Of a stretch of 64,000 bases of DNA, positions 25,736 through 34,469 are shown piece after piece. The notes beneath the pieces are model-generated. The model saw only the letters and a program-made list of their open reading frames with translations. It had not been told where the DNA came from and searched no databases. The stretch is from Chloroflexota bacterium (GTDB taxonomy: Bacteria > Chloroflexota > Anaerolineae > Anaerolineales > Anaerolineaceae), in the NCBI GenBank assembly GCA_021779955.1, contig JAJXZS010000055.1, forward strand, positions 1 through 64,000, written 5' to 3'. Each line of letters begins with the position of its first letter. The first letter of the stretch is position 1. The position numbers were made by a program, and so were the translations under genes.

Positions 25736-28282
25736 TCAGCCTTTGCCCGCGAGCAATTCCAGTAGTCGTTTTGCTTCCATCTTACCACCGCTTCCATCCT
25801 GCGAAATTGGCCCGACGCATGAAGGGCAACCGTCGCTACAACTGCAGAAGCTGATCAGTTCAAGGCACTTCTCCAGCAATTCTTGATGCTTATTGTACAG
25901 ACTGTCTGATAAGCCGATCCCTGCGGGGATGGTGTCGAAGATCATGATTGCCGGTTGGTTGTCTGCGTAGGGTGCAGCGCCATCGGCATTCGATTCGAGA
26001 TCTTCGCTGTCGCTCATCACGAGAAGCGGCGCGAGATTGGCCATGGCATATCGAACGCCCGAGATGGCGCTGCGGATACGAACGGCTGACTCGGCAAGCA
26101 TGTGGCACTCAGGGCAGAGGGTGATCAGGTTGGAAGGAGCATTTGCGATTACTGCACTTGTGAACGCCTTGAAGGGGAGCTTGTGATGAACGTGGAATGC
26201 CTTGCCGCTTTCGAGTTTTCCGCAATTTTGACAGCGAAAACCGTCTCTCAAGCGGATGGCGCTGCGGATCTGGTTCCATTGAGGGCCGTAGTCATTCGGA
26301 TCGGACTTCCACATGCCTTCTTCGCGCATCTTTGCCACACAAGCCTCGTTCAAGACCATCCAATAGCCAAAGGTGCGCAGCGTTGTCGAAGGCATGTCCA
26401 AAGGTTGGATATCCAGAATCTCCTGATTGTCCCACTTGATTTTCTTGAAGCCGGTCACCTGGGTGGTGACATTGATTTCGCCGTAGTGGATGGTGCACAT
26501 GGGGAGTTCCTGGCTGCGCATAATCTGCAGTACTTCAATCTCCACGTTTGATATCGGCTCGGTCGTGTAATCCGCCATTGAGCGGCTCAAAGTGGCGATA
26601 TTTTTCTCAAGATCGAGATTCTCGACGTAATACGTTTCGCCGCCCTGCAGGTAGATTGCGCCTGGATGGGTCATCCACAGGCTGCTCTGGTAATCCACTT
26701 CACCTATGGTGGTGAGATTTCCGTCCTCGTCAGCAATCTGCAGCAGGATTTCGCGCGCGTTTGAACTGCGCAGAGAAATGACGTTCGCGGGATAATCCCG
26801 CGACATCCAGTAGAACCGGTTGGCTTTGTACTGCAGTACTCCGGCTTCGGCAAGATAATTGAGGTATTCTTCCAGGGTGGCGGCAGGCAACTTTCCGAAT
26901 GAATCGCCAGGGGTGAATGGCAGCTCAAATGCTGCACATTGCAGATGCTGAAGGAGGATCAAAGGGTTGTCGGGGTTGATCAATGCCTGTTCCGGCGATT
27001 TGTCGAGGATGAACTCGGGATGTCGGGCAAGGTATTGGTCCAATGGGGCAGAGGAAGCGATCAGCACCGCAAATGAAGATTTCGACTTTCTACCTGCACG
27101 ACCGGCTCGCTGGGTCGTCGATGCAATCGAGCCCGGATAACCGACAAGCACAGCCGCATCCACGCCTCCGATATCGATGCCGAGCTCGAGGGCGTTTGTG
27201 GCAGCCGCAAGCAAGATGTCGCCCCGCTTCAGTCCGCTTTCGATCTCCCGCCTCTCGGCTTTCAAGTAGCCGCTTCGGTAAGCCCGCATGCGAGCTTTAT
27301 AACCGGGCATGCGTTCGATCGAGCGCCGCAAGAGCAGCTCAACTCCCTTGCGGGTGCGACAAAACGCCAGCGTTTGCACCTTGCGTTCCATCAGATCACC
27401 TGTCAACTGGCTGGCAGTGTCCAGAAGTCCCTGGCGGATACCCAATTCCTGGTTGACGATGGGAGGATTGTAGATCAGGAAATTCTTCACGCCTTTTGGC
27501 GATCCATCGGCATGGATCCATTCCACAGGCGCTTCGAGCAGGTTCCCGGCAAGTTCCTTTGGATTGCCAATGGTTGCCGAGGTTAAAATGTACTGCGGAT
27601 GGGCACCGTAGAAGTCCAAGATCCTGTTCAATCTGCGGATCACATTGGCAATATGCGACCCAAAAACACCACGGTAGGTGTGCACCTCATCGATCACTAC
27701 GAAACGCAAATTTCTGAGCAGGCGCTCCCAAATGGTGTGATGGGGCAGGATGCCCAGGTGCAGCATATCCGGATTGGTCAGCAAGATGCGCGCCTGCTCG
27801 CGAACAGCAGAGCGCTGCGATGCGGGTGTATCGCCATCATAGACAGCAACCCGCGAGGAAGTCGAATTGGGAAAAAGCTCAACTTCGAATTGCTTGAATG
27901 AGTTGAACTGGTCGTAAGTCAGCGCTTTGGTGGGGAAGAAACATAGCGCGCTGCTGTTCGGTTCTGACAGGATGCGGTTCCAAATGGGCAAGCTGTAGCA
28001 GAGGCTCTTTCCGCTTGCCGTACCCGTTGAGATCACTACATTGCAGCCGGCAGCAATTCGTTCGAGGGCTTCGGCCTGGTGCGAGTAAAGCGACCGAATT
28101 CCCTGATCGTTCAGGCTCTGGATCAACCTTGCTGAAAGCCATGGTGGAAATGCGCGGAACTGCGGCGGTGCTTGTGGAGTCTGAGACCATGAGACGATAT
28201 TGGAGAAACGGTCAGGGTCGTGCTCCCACTGACCGAGAATTCTTTCAACAGGCTCATCATCATGGGTAGAAATTTGTCTCAT
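25736..28282 (-). CDS. MrfA (YprA)-like superfamily 2 helicase with DUF1998 and an embedded HNH-like motif
   Basis: An 848-residue DEAD/DEAH helicase. Motifs: ISTGTASGKSLCYSLP (Walker A), VIDEVHTY (Walker B), LTSATIGNPKE (III), and TTQRAGRAGR (VI). The C-terminal DUF1998 zinc module has CSCSDGCPSC at about 813-822 plus IFDTIPAGIGLSD. Just before it, residues about 681-727 form an HNH/His-Me-finger-like pattern: CQNCGK, VHHKLPF, SNLITLCPECH. MrfA relatives are 3'-5' helicases for mitomycin-type lesion repair. The HNH motif might be a nuclease or only a structural zinc finger. It is transcribed away from the prepilin peptidase gene. Confidence 0.88.
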   Translation of the reverse strand: MRQISTHDDEPVERILGQWEHDPDRFSNIVSWSQTPQAPPQFRAFPPWLSARLIQSLNDQGIRSLYSHQAEALERIAAGCNVVISTGTASGKSLCYSLPIWNRILSEPNSSALCFFPTKALTYDQFNSFKQFEVELFPNSTSSRVAVYDGDTPASQRSAVREQARILLTNPDMLHLGILPHHTIWERLLRNLRFVVIDEVHTYRGVFGSHIANVIRRLNRILDFYGAHPQYILTSATIGNPKELAGNLLEAPVEWIHADGSPKGVKNFLIYNPPIVNQELGIRQGLLDTASQLTGDLMERKVQTLAFCRTRKGVELLLRRSIERMPGYKARMRAYRSGYLKAERREIESGLKRGDILLAAATNALELGIDIGGVDAAVLVGYPGSIASTTQRAGRAGRKSKSSFAVLIASSAPLDQYLARHPEFILDKSPEQALINPDNPLILLQHLQCAAFELPFTPGDSFGKLPAATLEEYLNYLAEAGVLQYKANRFYWMSRDYPANVISLRSSNAREILLQIADEDGNLTTIGEVDYQSSLWMTHPGAIYLQGGETYYVENLDLEKNIATLSRSMADYTTEPISNVEIEVLQIMRSQELPMCTIHYGEINVTTQVTGFKKIKWDNQEILDIQPLDMPSTTLRTFGYWMVLNEACVAKMREEGMWKSDPNDYGPQWNQIRSAIRLRDGFRCQNCGKLESGKAFHVHHKLPFKAFTSAVIANAPSNLITLCPECHMLAESAVRIRSAISGVRYAMANLAPLLVMSDSEDLESNADGAAPYADNQPAIMIFDTIPAGIGLSDSLYNKHQELLEKCLELISFCSCSDGCPSCVGPISQDGSGGKMEAKRLLELLAGKG

Positions 28283-28341
28283 AGCAGTTTATTTAGCATA
28301 ATTGGAAACACCAGAACCCAGTCCTTTTTCAGCTTCGCGCA

Positions 28342-28347
28342 TATAAT
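28342..28347 (+). promoter_or_regulatory. Possible -10 element for the prepilin peptidase gene
   Basis: TATAAT, 30 bases before ATG 28378, in the 95-base divergent gap with the helicase. There is no convincing -35 hexamer, so this is tentative. Confidence 0.35.
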
Positions 28348-28377
28348 TGAAAAAACCATCCCTTGAAGCGAGGATTT

Positions 28378-29127
28378 ATGATCATTTATACCATCATCGC
28401 AGTAACGTTGGGAGCCATCGCCGGAATCCTGATCAGCTACCTGGCGGATGTGCTGCCGTATACCCGCAGGTTGACCGCTCAGGTCTGCCTTGAATGCGGG
28501 CACCGCTTCACGCTGCGTGAATCACTTATCTCTTTCCGCTGTCCCGAGTGCAAATCAAGACCTTCAACACGCTATTTCTTCGTGGTCATTGGCATGATGA
28601 TTGTGAGTCTGCTTGCTGCGGCCTTCCCTGTCAAAGGGCTTTCCTACTGGGTGGTTCTGCCTGTGCTCACTTTTTTGGGGTTGATCATGGTCATCGATCT
28701 CGAGCACCGGGTTGTGTTGAACGAAACGAGTATTTTTGGCGCAATCTTCCTGTTGATTGCCGGCACGTTATCCCACGGGATCTGGAACACGCTACTGGGC
28801 GGAGCAGCAGGTTACGGCGCAATGCTCATCCTTTACTATGGTGGCGTCCTTTTCACCAAACTACTTTCGCGCATACGGCACCAGGAAATCGATGAAGTTG
28901 CCCTTGGGTATGGCGATGTGAACGTTGCAGGGTTCCTCGGGCTGTTGATGGGCTGGCCCGCCATTGCATCCACGTTGGTCCTGGCGATCCTGCTGGGCGG
29001 GGTGATTTCCTTCCTCTTCATCATTGGCTTGCTGCTGCTAAAAAAGTATCACGTCTTTACGGCCATTCCCTATACACCTTTTTTGATCCTTGCCGCAGTG
29101 CTGCTCATATTCACCTCAGGAGGATAG
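28378..29127 (+). CDS. Prepilin peptidase (type IV prepilin leader peptidase, A24 family)
   Basis: A 249-residue polytopic membrane protein. The cytosolic zinc-ribbon-like loop has two CxxC pairs (CLECG, CPECK at about 38-63), as in PilD. The two catalytic aspartates of A24 aspartic peptidases are in VIDLEHRVV (about 105-115) and GYGDVNVAG (about 180). About eight hydrophobic segments are visible. It cleaves the leader of type IV pilins and N-methylates it if bifunctional. ATG 28378 follows GAGGA; an upstream TTG was rejected. It stands alone here; with comEA it points to a pilus or competence system. Confidence 0.9.
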   Translation: MIIYTIIAVTLGAIAGILISYLADVLPYTRRLTAQVCLECGHRFTLRESLISFRCPECKSRPSTRYFFVVIGMMIVSLLAAAFPVKGLSYWVVLPVLTFLGLIMVIDLEHRVVLNETSIFGAIFLLIAGTLSHGIWNTLLGGAAGYGAMLILYYGGVLFTKLLSRIRHQEIDEVALGYGDVNVAGFLGLLMGWPAIASTLVLAILLGGVISFLFIIGLLLLKKYHVFTAIPYTPFLILAAVLLIFTSGG

Positions 29128-29371
29128 ACCTGAGAGATCGATACCCTTTGTATGTGGTTGTTCATTCCAAAAGCGAGCGGAAGCAGGGCTGTAAAGCAGC
29201 GGTTCGTTCACCTGAACCCCCGAATTGATTTAATTGAATTGAAAATGTAAAACAATAGTTCAACTTCATAAAGGAAAAATAGGAAACCAGGCTCAGTTCA
29301 GCCAGATGCACCGCCAGATTTGGAGAAAAATGCATGAGCAAAGCCAATTTGATATGCGGATGTTAAGGTAC

Positions 29372-29408
29372 AGAACGCTTCAGGTTATGATTATAGCACA
29401 AGCGTTCT
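29372..29408. repeat. Inverted repeat flanking a -10 element
   Basis: Nine-base perfect arms AGAACGCTT (29372-29380) and AAGCGTTCT (29400-29408) separated by 19 bases. The spacer contains the TGCTATAAT of a minus-strand promoter. It may be an operator at which a dimeric regulator covers the promoter. Confidence 0.6.
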
Positions 29409-29417
29409 ATTCGTCAA
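29390..29417 (-). promoter_or_regulatory. Strong extended -10 promoter with SOS-box-like dyad, no gene downstream
   Basis: On the minus strand: TTGACG (29417-29412), 16-base spacer, and TATAAT (29395-29390) preceded by TGC. The spacer holds AGAACGCTTGTGCT (29408-29395), one mismatch from the GAAC-N4-GTTC form of LexA boxes known in Gram-positive bacteria. It points into the gene-free stretch and the end of the prepilin peptidase gene. Promoter strength and LexA control are inferences. Confidence 0.55.
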
Positions 29418-29428
29418 GAGCTTTTGAG

Positions 29429-29462
29429 ATATTTTAAGGTTGGGAAACCATATTTTAAGGTT
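29429..29462. repeat. Tandem 13-base direct repeats, 21-base period
   Basis: ATATTTTAAGGTT occurs at 29429-29441 and again at 29450-29462. The start-to-start distance is 21 bases, two helical turns. They lie just upstream of the minus-strand orphan promoter, the usual place for an activator or UP-element-like site. Confidence 0.65.
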
Positions 29463-29486
29463 CTGGTGCATACAACAGATAAGAAT

Positions 29487-29518
29487 AAAATGACCGCTCT
29501 CACCGGAGCGGTCATTTT
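29487..29518 (-). terminator. Intrinsic terminator of pckA
   Basis: A 13-base perfect stem AAAATGACCGCTC / GAGCGGTCATTTT with a six-base loop, nine bases after the pckA stop. On the minus strand the stem runs into TTTTATTCTT. Confidence 0.88.
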
Positions 29519-29527
29519 GCCTAAAGA

Positions 29528-31129
29528 CTATTTAGGACCCGCTTTAGTGATGTTTCCACCCACAGCTTTCTCAAACTTTGAAAAGTTCTGTTTGAAGTGA
29601 CCGGCAAGGGTGAGTGCCATTGCGTCATATGCTTCGGGATTGTCCCAGGTTGATCTTGGATCAAGCACCCTGGACGGTACATCCTGACATTCAGTGGGGG
29701 AAGAGAGATTGAAAATTGCGTCATTGCGCATAGGTACATGTTCGAGGTTGCCTGCGATGGCTGCTCGAATCATGGCACGGGTATACGGCAGTTTGATTCG
29801 TTTTCCGACGCCAAAGGGACCGCCGGTCCAACCGGTATTGACAAGCCACACATTCACGCCATATTTTTGGATCTTCTCGCCCAACAACCTGGCATAGACC
29901 TGGGGGAAAAGGGGGAGAAAGGGAGCGCCGAAGCAAGTTGAAAATGTCGGTTCGGGTTCAGCGCCCAGTCCCTTCTCAGTCCCCGCCAGTTTTGAGGTGT
30001 AGCCCGAGAGAAAATAATAAATCGCCTGGTCCACATTCAATTTGGACAAGGGAGGCAGCACGCCGTACGCATCGGCCGTCAGAAAGAACACATTCCTGGG
30101 GTGTCCGCCCAGGCCACTCTTTACATGATTTGAGATGAATGTGATCGGGTAAGCCGCACGCGTGTTCTCGGTCAGACTACCGTCGGAAAAGTCGATCTCG
30201 CGGCTTTGCGGATCGAAAACGACATTTTCGAGCACTGTGCCAAACCGGTGGCAGGCGTCCCAAATGACCGGCTCGAGGGATGCATCCAGGTTGATGGTCT
30301 TCGCGTAGCATCCACCTTCGAAGTTGAAGACACCGTCTTCACCCCAGGCATGCTCGTCGTCGCCAATGAGATTGCGCGAGAGATCAGAGGAAAGGGTCGT
30401 TTTGCCAGTGCCTGAAAGACCAAAGAATAATGCAGTATCGCCGTTCTGGCCAATATTTGCGGAGCAATGCATGGGGAGGACGTTCTGCTCCGGAAGGATT
30501 GTATTGAGAATCGAAAACACCGATTTTTTGATCTCACCGGCGTAGGATGTATTCCCGATCAAAACCATCTTGCGGTTGTAATTCACGATGATGAATGTGC
30601 TTGAATGAATGCCATCTATTGCAGGATCGGCTTTGAATGACGGAAGCTGAAGGATCGTGAAATTGGGCTGCAGGCCGGTCAACTGTGAAGTGGCTGGGCG
30701 GATGAGCAAATTGCGGGTGAAAAGGCTATGCCATGCCTGCTCGGTGATGACACGAACGTTGATCCTTTCTTTCAGATCCGCGCCGACCTGCAAATCCTGA
30801 ACGTACACGTCCCTGCCTTCGAGATAAGCCTGCATCCTGGCAAGCAGCGAATCGAACTGCTGAAGGGTGATGGGCTGGTTGACTTTCCCCCAGTCAATCT
30901 TGCGTGAAGCATCGTCCTGATAATCGACGATGTATTTGTCCCTGGGAGAGCGGCCCGTGAATTGCCCTGTATTTACCATGAAGGCGCCGTCATTGGATAG
31001 ATAGCCCTCATTGTTTTTGACTGCGGCTTCTATCAATTCAGCAGGGCCATAATTCCAGAAGACGTTCGCAAGATTCTTCAATCCGGCACTCTCGATGCCG
31101 AATTTACTCTGCAACCCATACATTTTCAT
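29528..31129 (-). CDS. pckA: ATP-dependent phosphoenolpyruvate carboxykinase
   Basis: A 533-residue enzyme that converts oxaloacetate and ATP to PEP, CO2 and ADP, or the reverse. The kinase-1a P-loop GLSGTGKTTLSSD, the metal motif GDDEHAWGEDGVFNFEGG, the signature LIGNTSYAGEIKKS, and the substrate-binding FTGRSPRDK are all present. Length is normal for the ATP-type enzyme. AGGAG lies seven bases before ATG 31129. It is 18 bases downstream of the large lipoprotein gene and is the last gene of the asp23-nusB-lipoprotein-pckA run, closed by a strong terminator. Confidence 0.96.
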   Translation of the reverse strand: MKMYGLQSKFGIESAGLKNLANVFWNYGPAELIEAAVKNNEGYLSNDGAFMVNTGQFTGRSPRDKYIVDYQDDASRKIDWGKVNQPITLQQFDSLLARMQAYLEGRDVYVQDLQVGADLKERINVRVITEQAWHSLFTRNLLIRPATSQLTGLQPNFTILQLPSFKADPAIDGIHSSTFIIVNYNRKMVLIGNTSYAGEIKKSVFSILNTILPEQNVLPMHCSANIGQNGDTALFFGLSGTGKTTLSSDLSRNLIGDDEHAWGEDGVFNFEGGCYAKTINLDASLEPVIWDACHRFGTVLENVVFDPQSREIDFSDGSLTENTRAAYPITFISNHVKSGLGGHPRNVFFLTADAYGVLPPLSKLNVDQAIYYFLSGYTSKLAGTEKGLGAEPEPTFSTCFGAPFLPLFPQVYARLLGEKIQKYGVNVWLVNTGWTGGPFGVGKRIKLPYTRAMIRAAIAGNLEHVPMRNDAIFNLSSPTECQDVPSRVLDPRSTWDNPEAYDAMALTLAGHFKQNFSKFEKAVGGNITKAGPK

Positions 31130-31147
31130 ACAGTCTCTCCTGTTGGA

Positions 31148-33589
31148 TTATTGTGACTTTCCAGCTAAGAAATGATACCAGTACCAGAGCACGTCGTTTG
31201 CAGGTTTGCCGTGAACAGAATCGGAATTGTCCTGGAGGCTGCCGGCAGATTGATAGCCGCGCGAAAAGAAACCACCGATCCAGGTCCTGCTGCCCGTGCC
31301 CATAACGAAGGCATTATAAATCTTAGCCTGTGTATCCAGACTGATGTTTGTTGCGCTGCCAGCCGGCGTTTGGTCGACAAGGCAATTCACTTCGGCAGCG
31401 CTGCACCCCAGGTACGCATCGGATGTCGACTGCACGTTGAGGCCGATAATCACCGGCTTGTTGAACCGGGTGGCGACCGGTTGAACCACGTTGTCGAGAT
31501 AAGCACCGGCTTCGCTAAGAATCGCGGAAAATGAGGTCATTGCTTCAGCCGAGATTTCCGGGCGGATGATGATGTAGAGGGCGTCCACTTCGTTCAGCCA
31601 GGCCGGGATTTCTTCGCCTGGCGTTTGCAGATCGAGCACTCCGATGATGGCACCTGAATATCTGGCACGAACGTCCTTTACCAATTGAATCCATTGCGCC
31701 TGTTCATCCACCGGAGTATTTGCAGGCGTGCCATCCGGCAACACAGTATTTTGCATGGTCGAACTCATGCCCGGATCACCCAGGATAATGGCGGATGCAC
31801 CTGACAGGGTTGCGGCATCCGCATTTTGAATCACAAAGCGATGATAAGCATCGAACCAGGTCTGCCACCAACCTTGATTGGTGGGGGCCGTATTCCAGTA
31901 GGTCGTGCCATCGACCGGATAGTTGATCCGTGGGAAAATCGCAAGCGCCAGACAGGCTTGCTGAACCTTAAGTGCACTTGAGAGTACGTCGCTCCAGAGC
32001 AAATCCGAACCAGGGATTGGCGCCAGAACGGGCAGCTTGCTGCCGGAAACCGTCCATGTGGGATCGAGGATAAGCCAATTGGCACCTGTAGCAGCAATCG
32101 AAGCATAAGTCGTCTGTTCGAACGACCGGCTCGAAACGGCTCCTGCGGGATCAATTTCGTATCCGGTCAGAAGATCGGTTCGAGGGGGAGTTCCTGCGAC
32201 TTCAGTAGTGACCGAAGTTGGCCCAGTTGACGGATTCAGCGATTGCCATTGTGCCACCGTCGATTGCACGGATTGGGCAATGGCATTTGGCGTAAAGGTT
32301 CGAGGCTGAGTGCCTGCCGCGGGCTCAACTTCACTTGTCAGGTCACATGCGGTATTGCGGCAATAGCGAAACGCGATTTCCCCAAAATAGCTCTGCGGAT
32401 TGTAGAGCGTATACGACCAGGTTTGAGCATCCAATTTCGCCATGGGAAGCGGAGCAGTCCATTGGTACGGGTTCAGTTGAAGCGAGACGGAATCCTCGAC
32501 CGGAGTCTCCGAGGGGACAACGACCTTGAAGGTGACAGGAGCAGAATTTTCAGGATGCAAGCTGGCAACGATGCTCTTCACAGTTATCGCTTTATTGGGC
32601 ACGATCAATTCCCGAACCCTGAAAGAGCCATCGGGATTCAGTTCACCGTTCCAGAATCCATCACCAAGCGTGAATTTATAATTCAGGTAAGATCCAGCCG
32701 GAAGAGACAATTTTAGGCTGAATATACCGTTCGAATTTGTCTGCAAAACAGGCAGATCTGCCGCCAGAGCACTCACTCCTGCATAAGTATCGGCGTACAA
32801 GTTGCCCAGGGAATAAAAGTTCGTGGCGATCCGCAATCCTGTATTGATATCGGTTGCTGAAGGCAGTTCCACCTCGAAGGTTACATCGACCAGGGGACGC
32901 TTGACCAGGCTTATCTGTACCGGTGTGGTGGCATTTTCCGCGATCAAGGCGCTTTGCTGGAATTCTTCGTATGTCCCATCCAGGGCAAAGACCACAAGGT
33001 TGTGAGTACCAGGGGTCAATCCTTCGATAACAAAACTGCCATCGGATGCGGTAAGAGTCTGAATTCCTTCAGCAGTTACCAGCAGGTTGGGCAGGGGGGT
33101 ATTATCCACGGAATCAGTTAGCTGTCCGCGGATTCTGCCGATATTCCCCAGGTAAGGTTCGTCCTGCCAGGCGGCGATGGTATCGTAGAGGACAAGAGGA
33201 CCTGTTACTTTGAGAGCCCTGAATCTAACCGGTTCGCCCGTCGACGTATATTCCGCCGTCGAACTCTGGCTTGTCTTCAAATACCGATATTTGACGATCG
33301 ATCCAACGCTAAATGTTGTTTTGGCGTAGTAAGTTCGCTCGTCTTTCTGGATCATATCGATGCGCGTGGGATTGTACGGAAGCCCTGTCACATCATCCAA
33401 AACTTCGAGCTGCATTTTAGTTTCGGCGGGAAGGGCTGATGGAAGAACAGCTTCAAGTAAAACTTCCGCTTTCTGGTATGCAGTTTTAGTTTCTGTGAAA
33501 GTAACTGACGAAATCTGACTGCAAGCAGCCAGGATTGTTGTAAACAGCAAAACACAGAGCGTCAGGAGTATGGTAGATTTTTGTCGCAT
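31148..33589 (-). CDS. Large lipoprotein with CBM20-like/beta-sandwich repeats and a glycosidase-like C-terminal barrel
   Basis: An 813-residue exported protein. The signal peptide ends in a lipobox, TTILAACS. Three or more beta-sandwich units follow, including a carboxypeptidase-regulatory-like domain (GQLTDSVDNTPLPNLLV, about 155-230). Two units reminiscent of starch-binding CBM20 modules occur (DVTFEVELPSAT near 235, VTFKVVVPSETP near 350). The C-terminal 300 residues look like a (beta/alpha)8 glycoside-hydrolase-type barrel (GANWLILDPTW, WIQLVKDVRARYSG, IGGFFSRGY). Where barrel hydrolases carry the catalytic Asn-Glu, this one reads IILGDPG, so it may be inactive or divergent. Function is unknown; surface glycan binding is inferred. 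Confidence 0.7.
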   Translation of the reverse strand: MRQKSTILLTLCVLLFTTILAACSQISSVTFTETKTAYQKAEVLLEAVLPSALPAETKMQLEVLDDVTGLPYNPTRIDMIQKDERTYYAKTTFSVGSIVKYRYLKTSQSSTAEYTSTGEPVRFRALKVTGPLVLYDTIAAWQDEPYLGNIGRIRGQLTDSVDNTPLPNLLVTAEGIQTLTASDGSFVIEGLTPGTHNLVVFALDGTYEEFQQSALIAENATTPVQISLVKRPLVDVTFEVELPSATDINTGLRIATNFYSLGNLYADTYAGVSALAADLPVLQTNSNGIFSLKLSLPAGSYLNYKFTLGDGFWNGELNPDGSFRVRELIVPNKAITVKSIVASLHPENSAPVTFKVVVPSETPVEDSVSLQLNPYQWTAPLPMAKLDAQTWSYTLYNPQSYFGEIAFRYCRNTACDLTSEVEPAAGTQPRTFTPNAIAQSVQSTVAQWQSLNPSTGPTSVTTEVAGTPPRTDLLTGYEIDPAGAVSSRSFEQTTYASIAATGANWLILDPTWTVSGSKLPVLAPIPGSDLLWSDVLSSALKVQQACLALAIFPRINYPVDGTTYWNTAPTNQGWWQTWFDAYHRFVIQNADAATLSGASAIILGDPGMSSTMQNTVLPDGTPANTPVDEQAQWIQLVKDVRARYSGAIIGVLDLQTPGEEIPAWLNEVDALYIIIRPEISAEAMTSFSAILSEAGAYLDNVVQPVATRFNKPVIIGLNVQSTSDAYLGCSAAEVNCLVDQTPAGSATNISLDTQAKIYNAFVMGTGSRTWIGGFFSRGYQSAGSLQDNSDSVHGKPANDVLWYWYHFLAGKSQ

Positions 33590-33615
33590 AGCCTTCCCCA
33601 GTGAAGCGAGGATGA

Positions 33616-34047
33616 TTATTTTTCTTGAAACAACTGCCTGATCTCTGCCTGGTGATCGACAAGCGCCCCCAGGACGCCGTTGATAAATCTGGATGAACTG
33701 TCCGATCCATAGATTTTTGCCAGTTCGATGGCTTCATTGATCGCAACTTTGACCGGGGTCGAGCCTGATACCGCCAATTCCCAGAGGGCAATCCTCAGGA
33801 TATTCCTGTCTACGACTGCAACCTGGTCCAACGGCCATTCAGGAGCATGTTCCGCAATGATATTATCCAGTTTATCGATAATTGGGAATACTCCGGTGAC
33901 AATCTGGCGGGCGAACTCCACCAAATTTTCATCGAGTTGCTCTTCCTCAAGCCGGCGCTCAAGGATGACCCCAATTGGATGACCGGTCAAGTCATATTCG
34001 TAAAGAACCTGCAAGGCCAAACCACGAGCCTTGGTGCGTGATTTCAT
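33616..34047 (-). CDS. nusB: Transcription antitermination factor NusB
   Basis: A 143-residue all-helical NusB. It starts [20 protein letters not shown] and contains [29 protein letters not shown] and FINGVLGAL, the family-defining segments. NusB binds boxA RNA with NusE (ribosomal S10) and supports rRNA antitermination. It begins six bases after asp23, an order common in Gram-positive relatives. Confidence 0.95.
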   Translation of the reverse strand: MKSRTKARGLALQVLYEYDLTGHPIGVILERRLEEEQLDENLVEFARQIVTGVFPIIDKLDNIIAEHAPEWPLDQVAVVDRNILRIALWELAVSGSTPVKVAINEAIELAKIYGSDSSSRFINGVLGALVDHQAEIRQLFQEK

Positions 34048-34053
34048 AATGCT

Positions 34054-34380
34054 CTACTCTGAGAAATCGATATCCTCAACATGGACGTTCACCCTGCCGA
34101 CTTCCATGCCAACCATTTCGTTGATCGAACGGGATACCTGGTTTTGGATGGTGCGGCACACTTCGCGAACGTTATAGTCCTTCTTCAGGACGACATAAAG
34201 ATCTGTGTAGACCAAATTGTCTTCAACGGTGATGCTTACTCCACTCGACAAGCCTTTCTTGAAGAGTTTGTTGACATCGAGCGGACCGGGGGTCAAGCGG
34301 CTTACACCTTCGACACTCACGGTCGCGAGTTGTGCGATCGAGATCAGAACCTCAGGAGCGATTGTCGTTTTTCCCATCAT
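34054..34380 (-). CDS. Asp23/Gls24 family envelope stress protein
   Basis: A 108-residue Asp23 domain protein: TTIAPEVLISIAQLATVSVEGV at the start, VSITVEDNLVYTDLYVVLKKDYN in the middle, and MVGMEVGRVNVHVEDIDF at the end. Members are cytoplasmic proteins linked to envelope stress and cell wall homeostasis. AAGGTG stands five bases before ATG 34380. A TATAAT lies about 50 bases upstream and may be the promoter of the asp23-nusB-lipoprotein-pckA operon. Confidence 0.9.
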   Translation of the reverse strand: MMGKTTIAPEVLISIAQLATVSVEGVSRLTPGPLDVNKLFKKGLSSGVSITVEDNLVYTDLYVVLKKDYNVREVCRTIQNQVSRSINEMVGMEVGRVNVHVEDIDFSE

Positions 34381-34469
34381 AATGTCACCTTTTCAGTACC
34401 ACGAATTCGTCAGTAATGGGTTGATTTTGTTATTATAACCCGAAAGAGTTGAAATCTATTCGATCGGGC

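Larger units (their letters stand above)
29128..29486. other. Gene-free stretch with an orphan regulatory region
   Basis: About 360 bases between the prepilin peptidase stop and the pckA terminator. I see no credible gene; the best reverse-strand reading (57-61 codons, 29162-29347) has no ribosome site and unconvincing composition. A short hairpin CTCAGG/CCTGAG (29115-29134) spans the end of the peptidase gene. The right half holds a minus-strand promoter, a dyad and two direct repeats, listed separately. Confidence 0.6.

Noticed and set aside
29162-29347. Small minus-strand frame downstream of the orphan promoter
   Set aside because: It is in the right place for a small protein, but has no ribosome site and an irregular composition. 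Kept only as part of the orphan-promoter finding.
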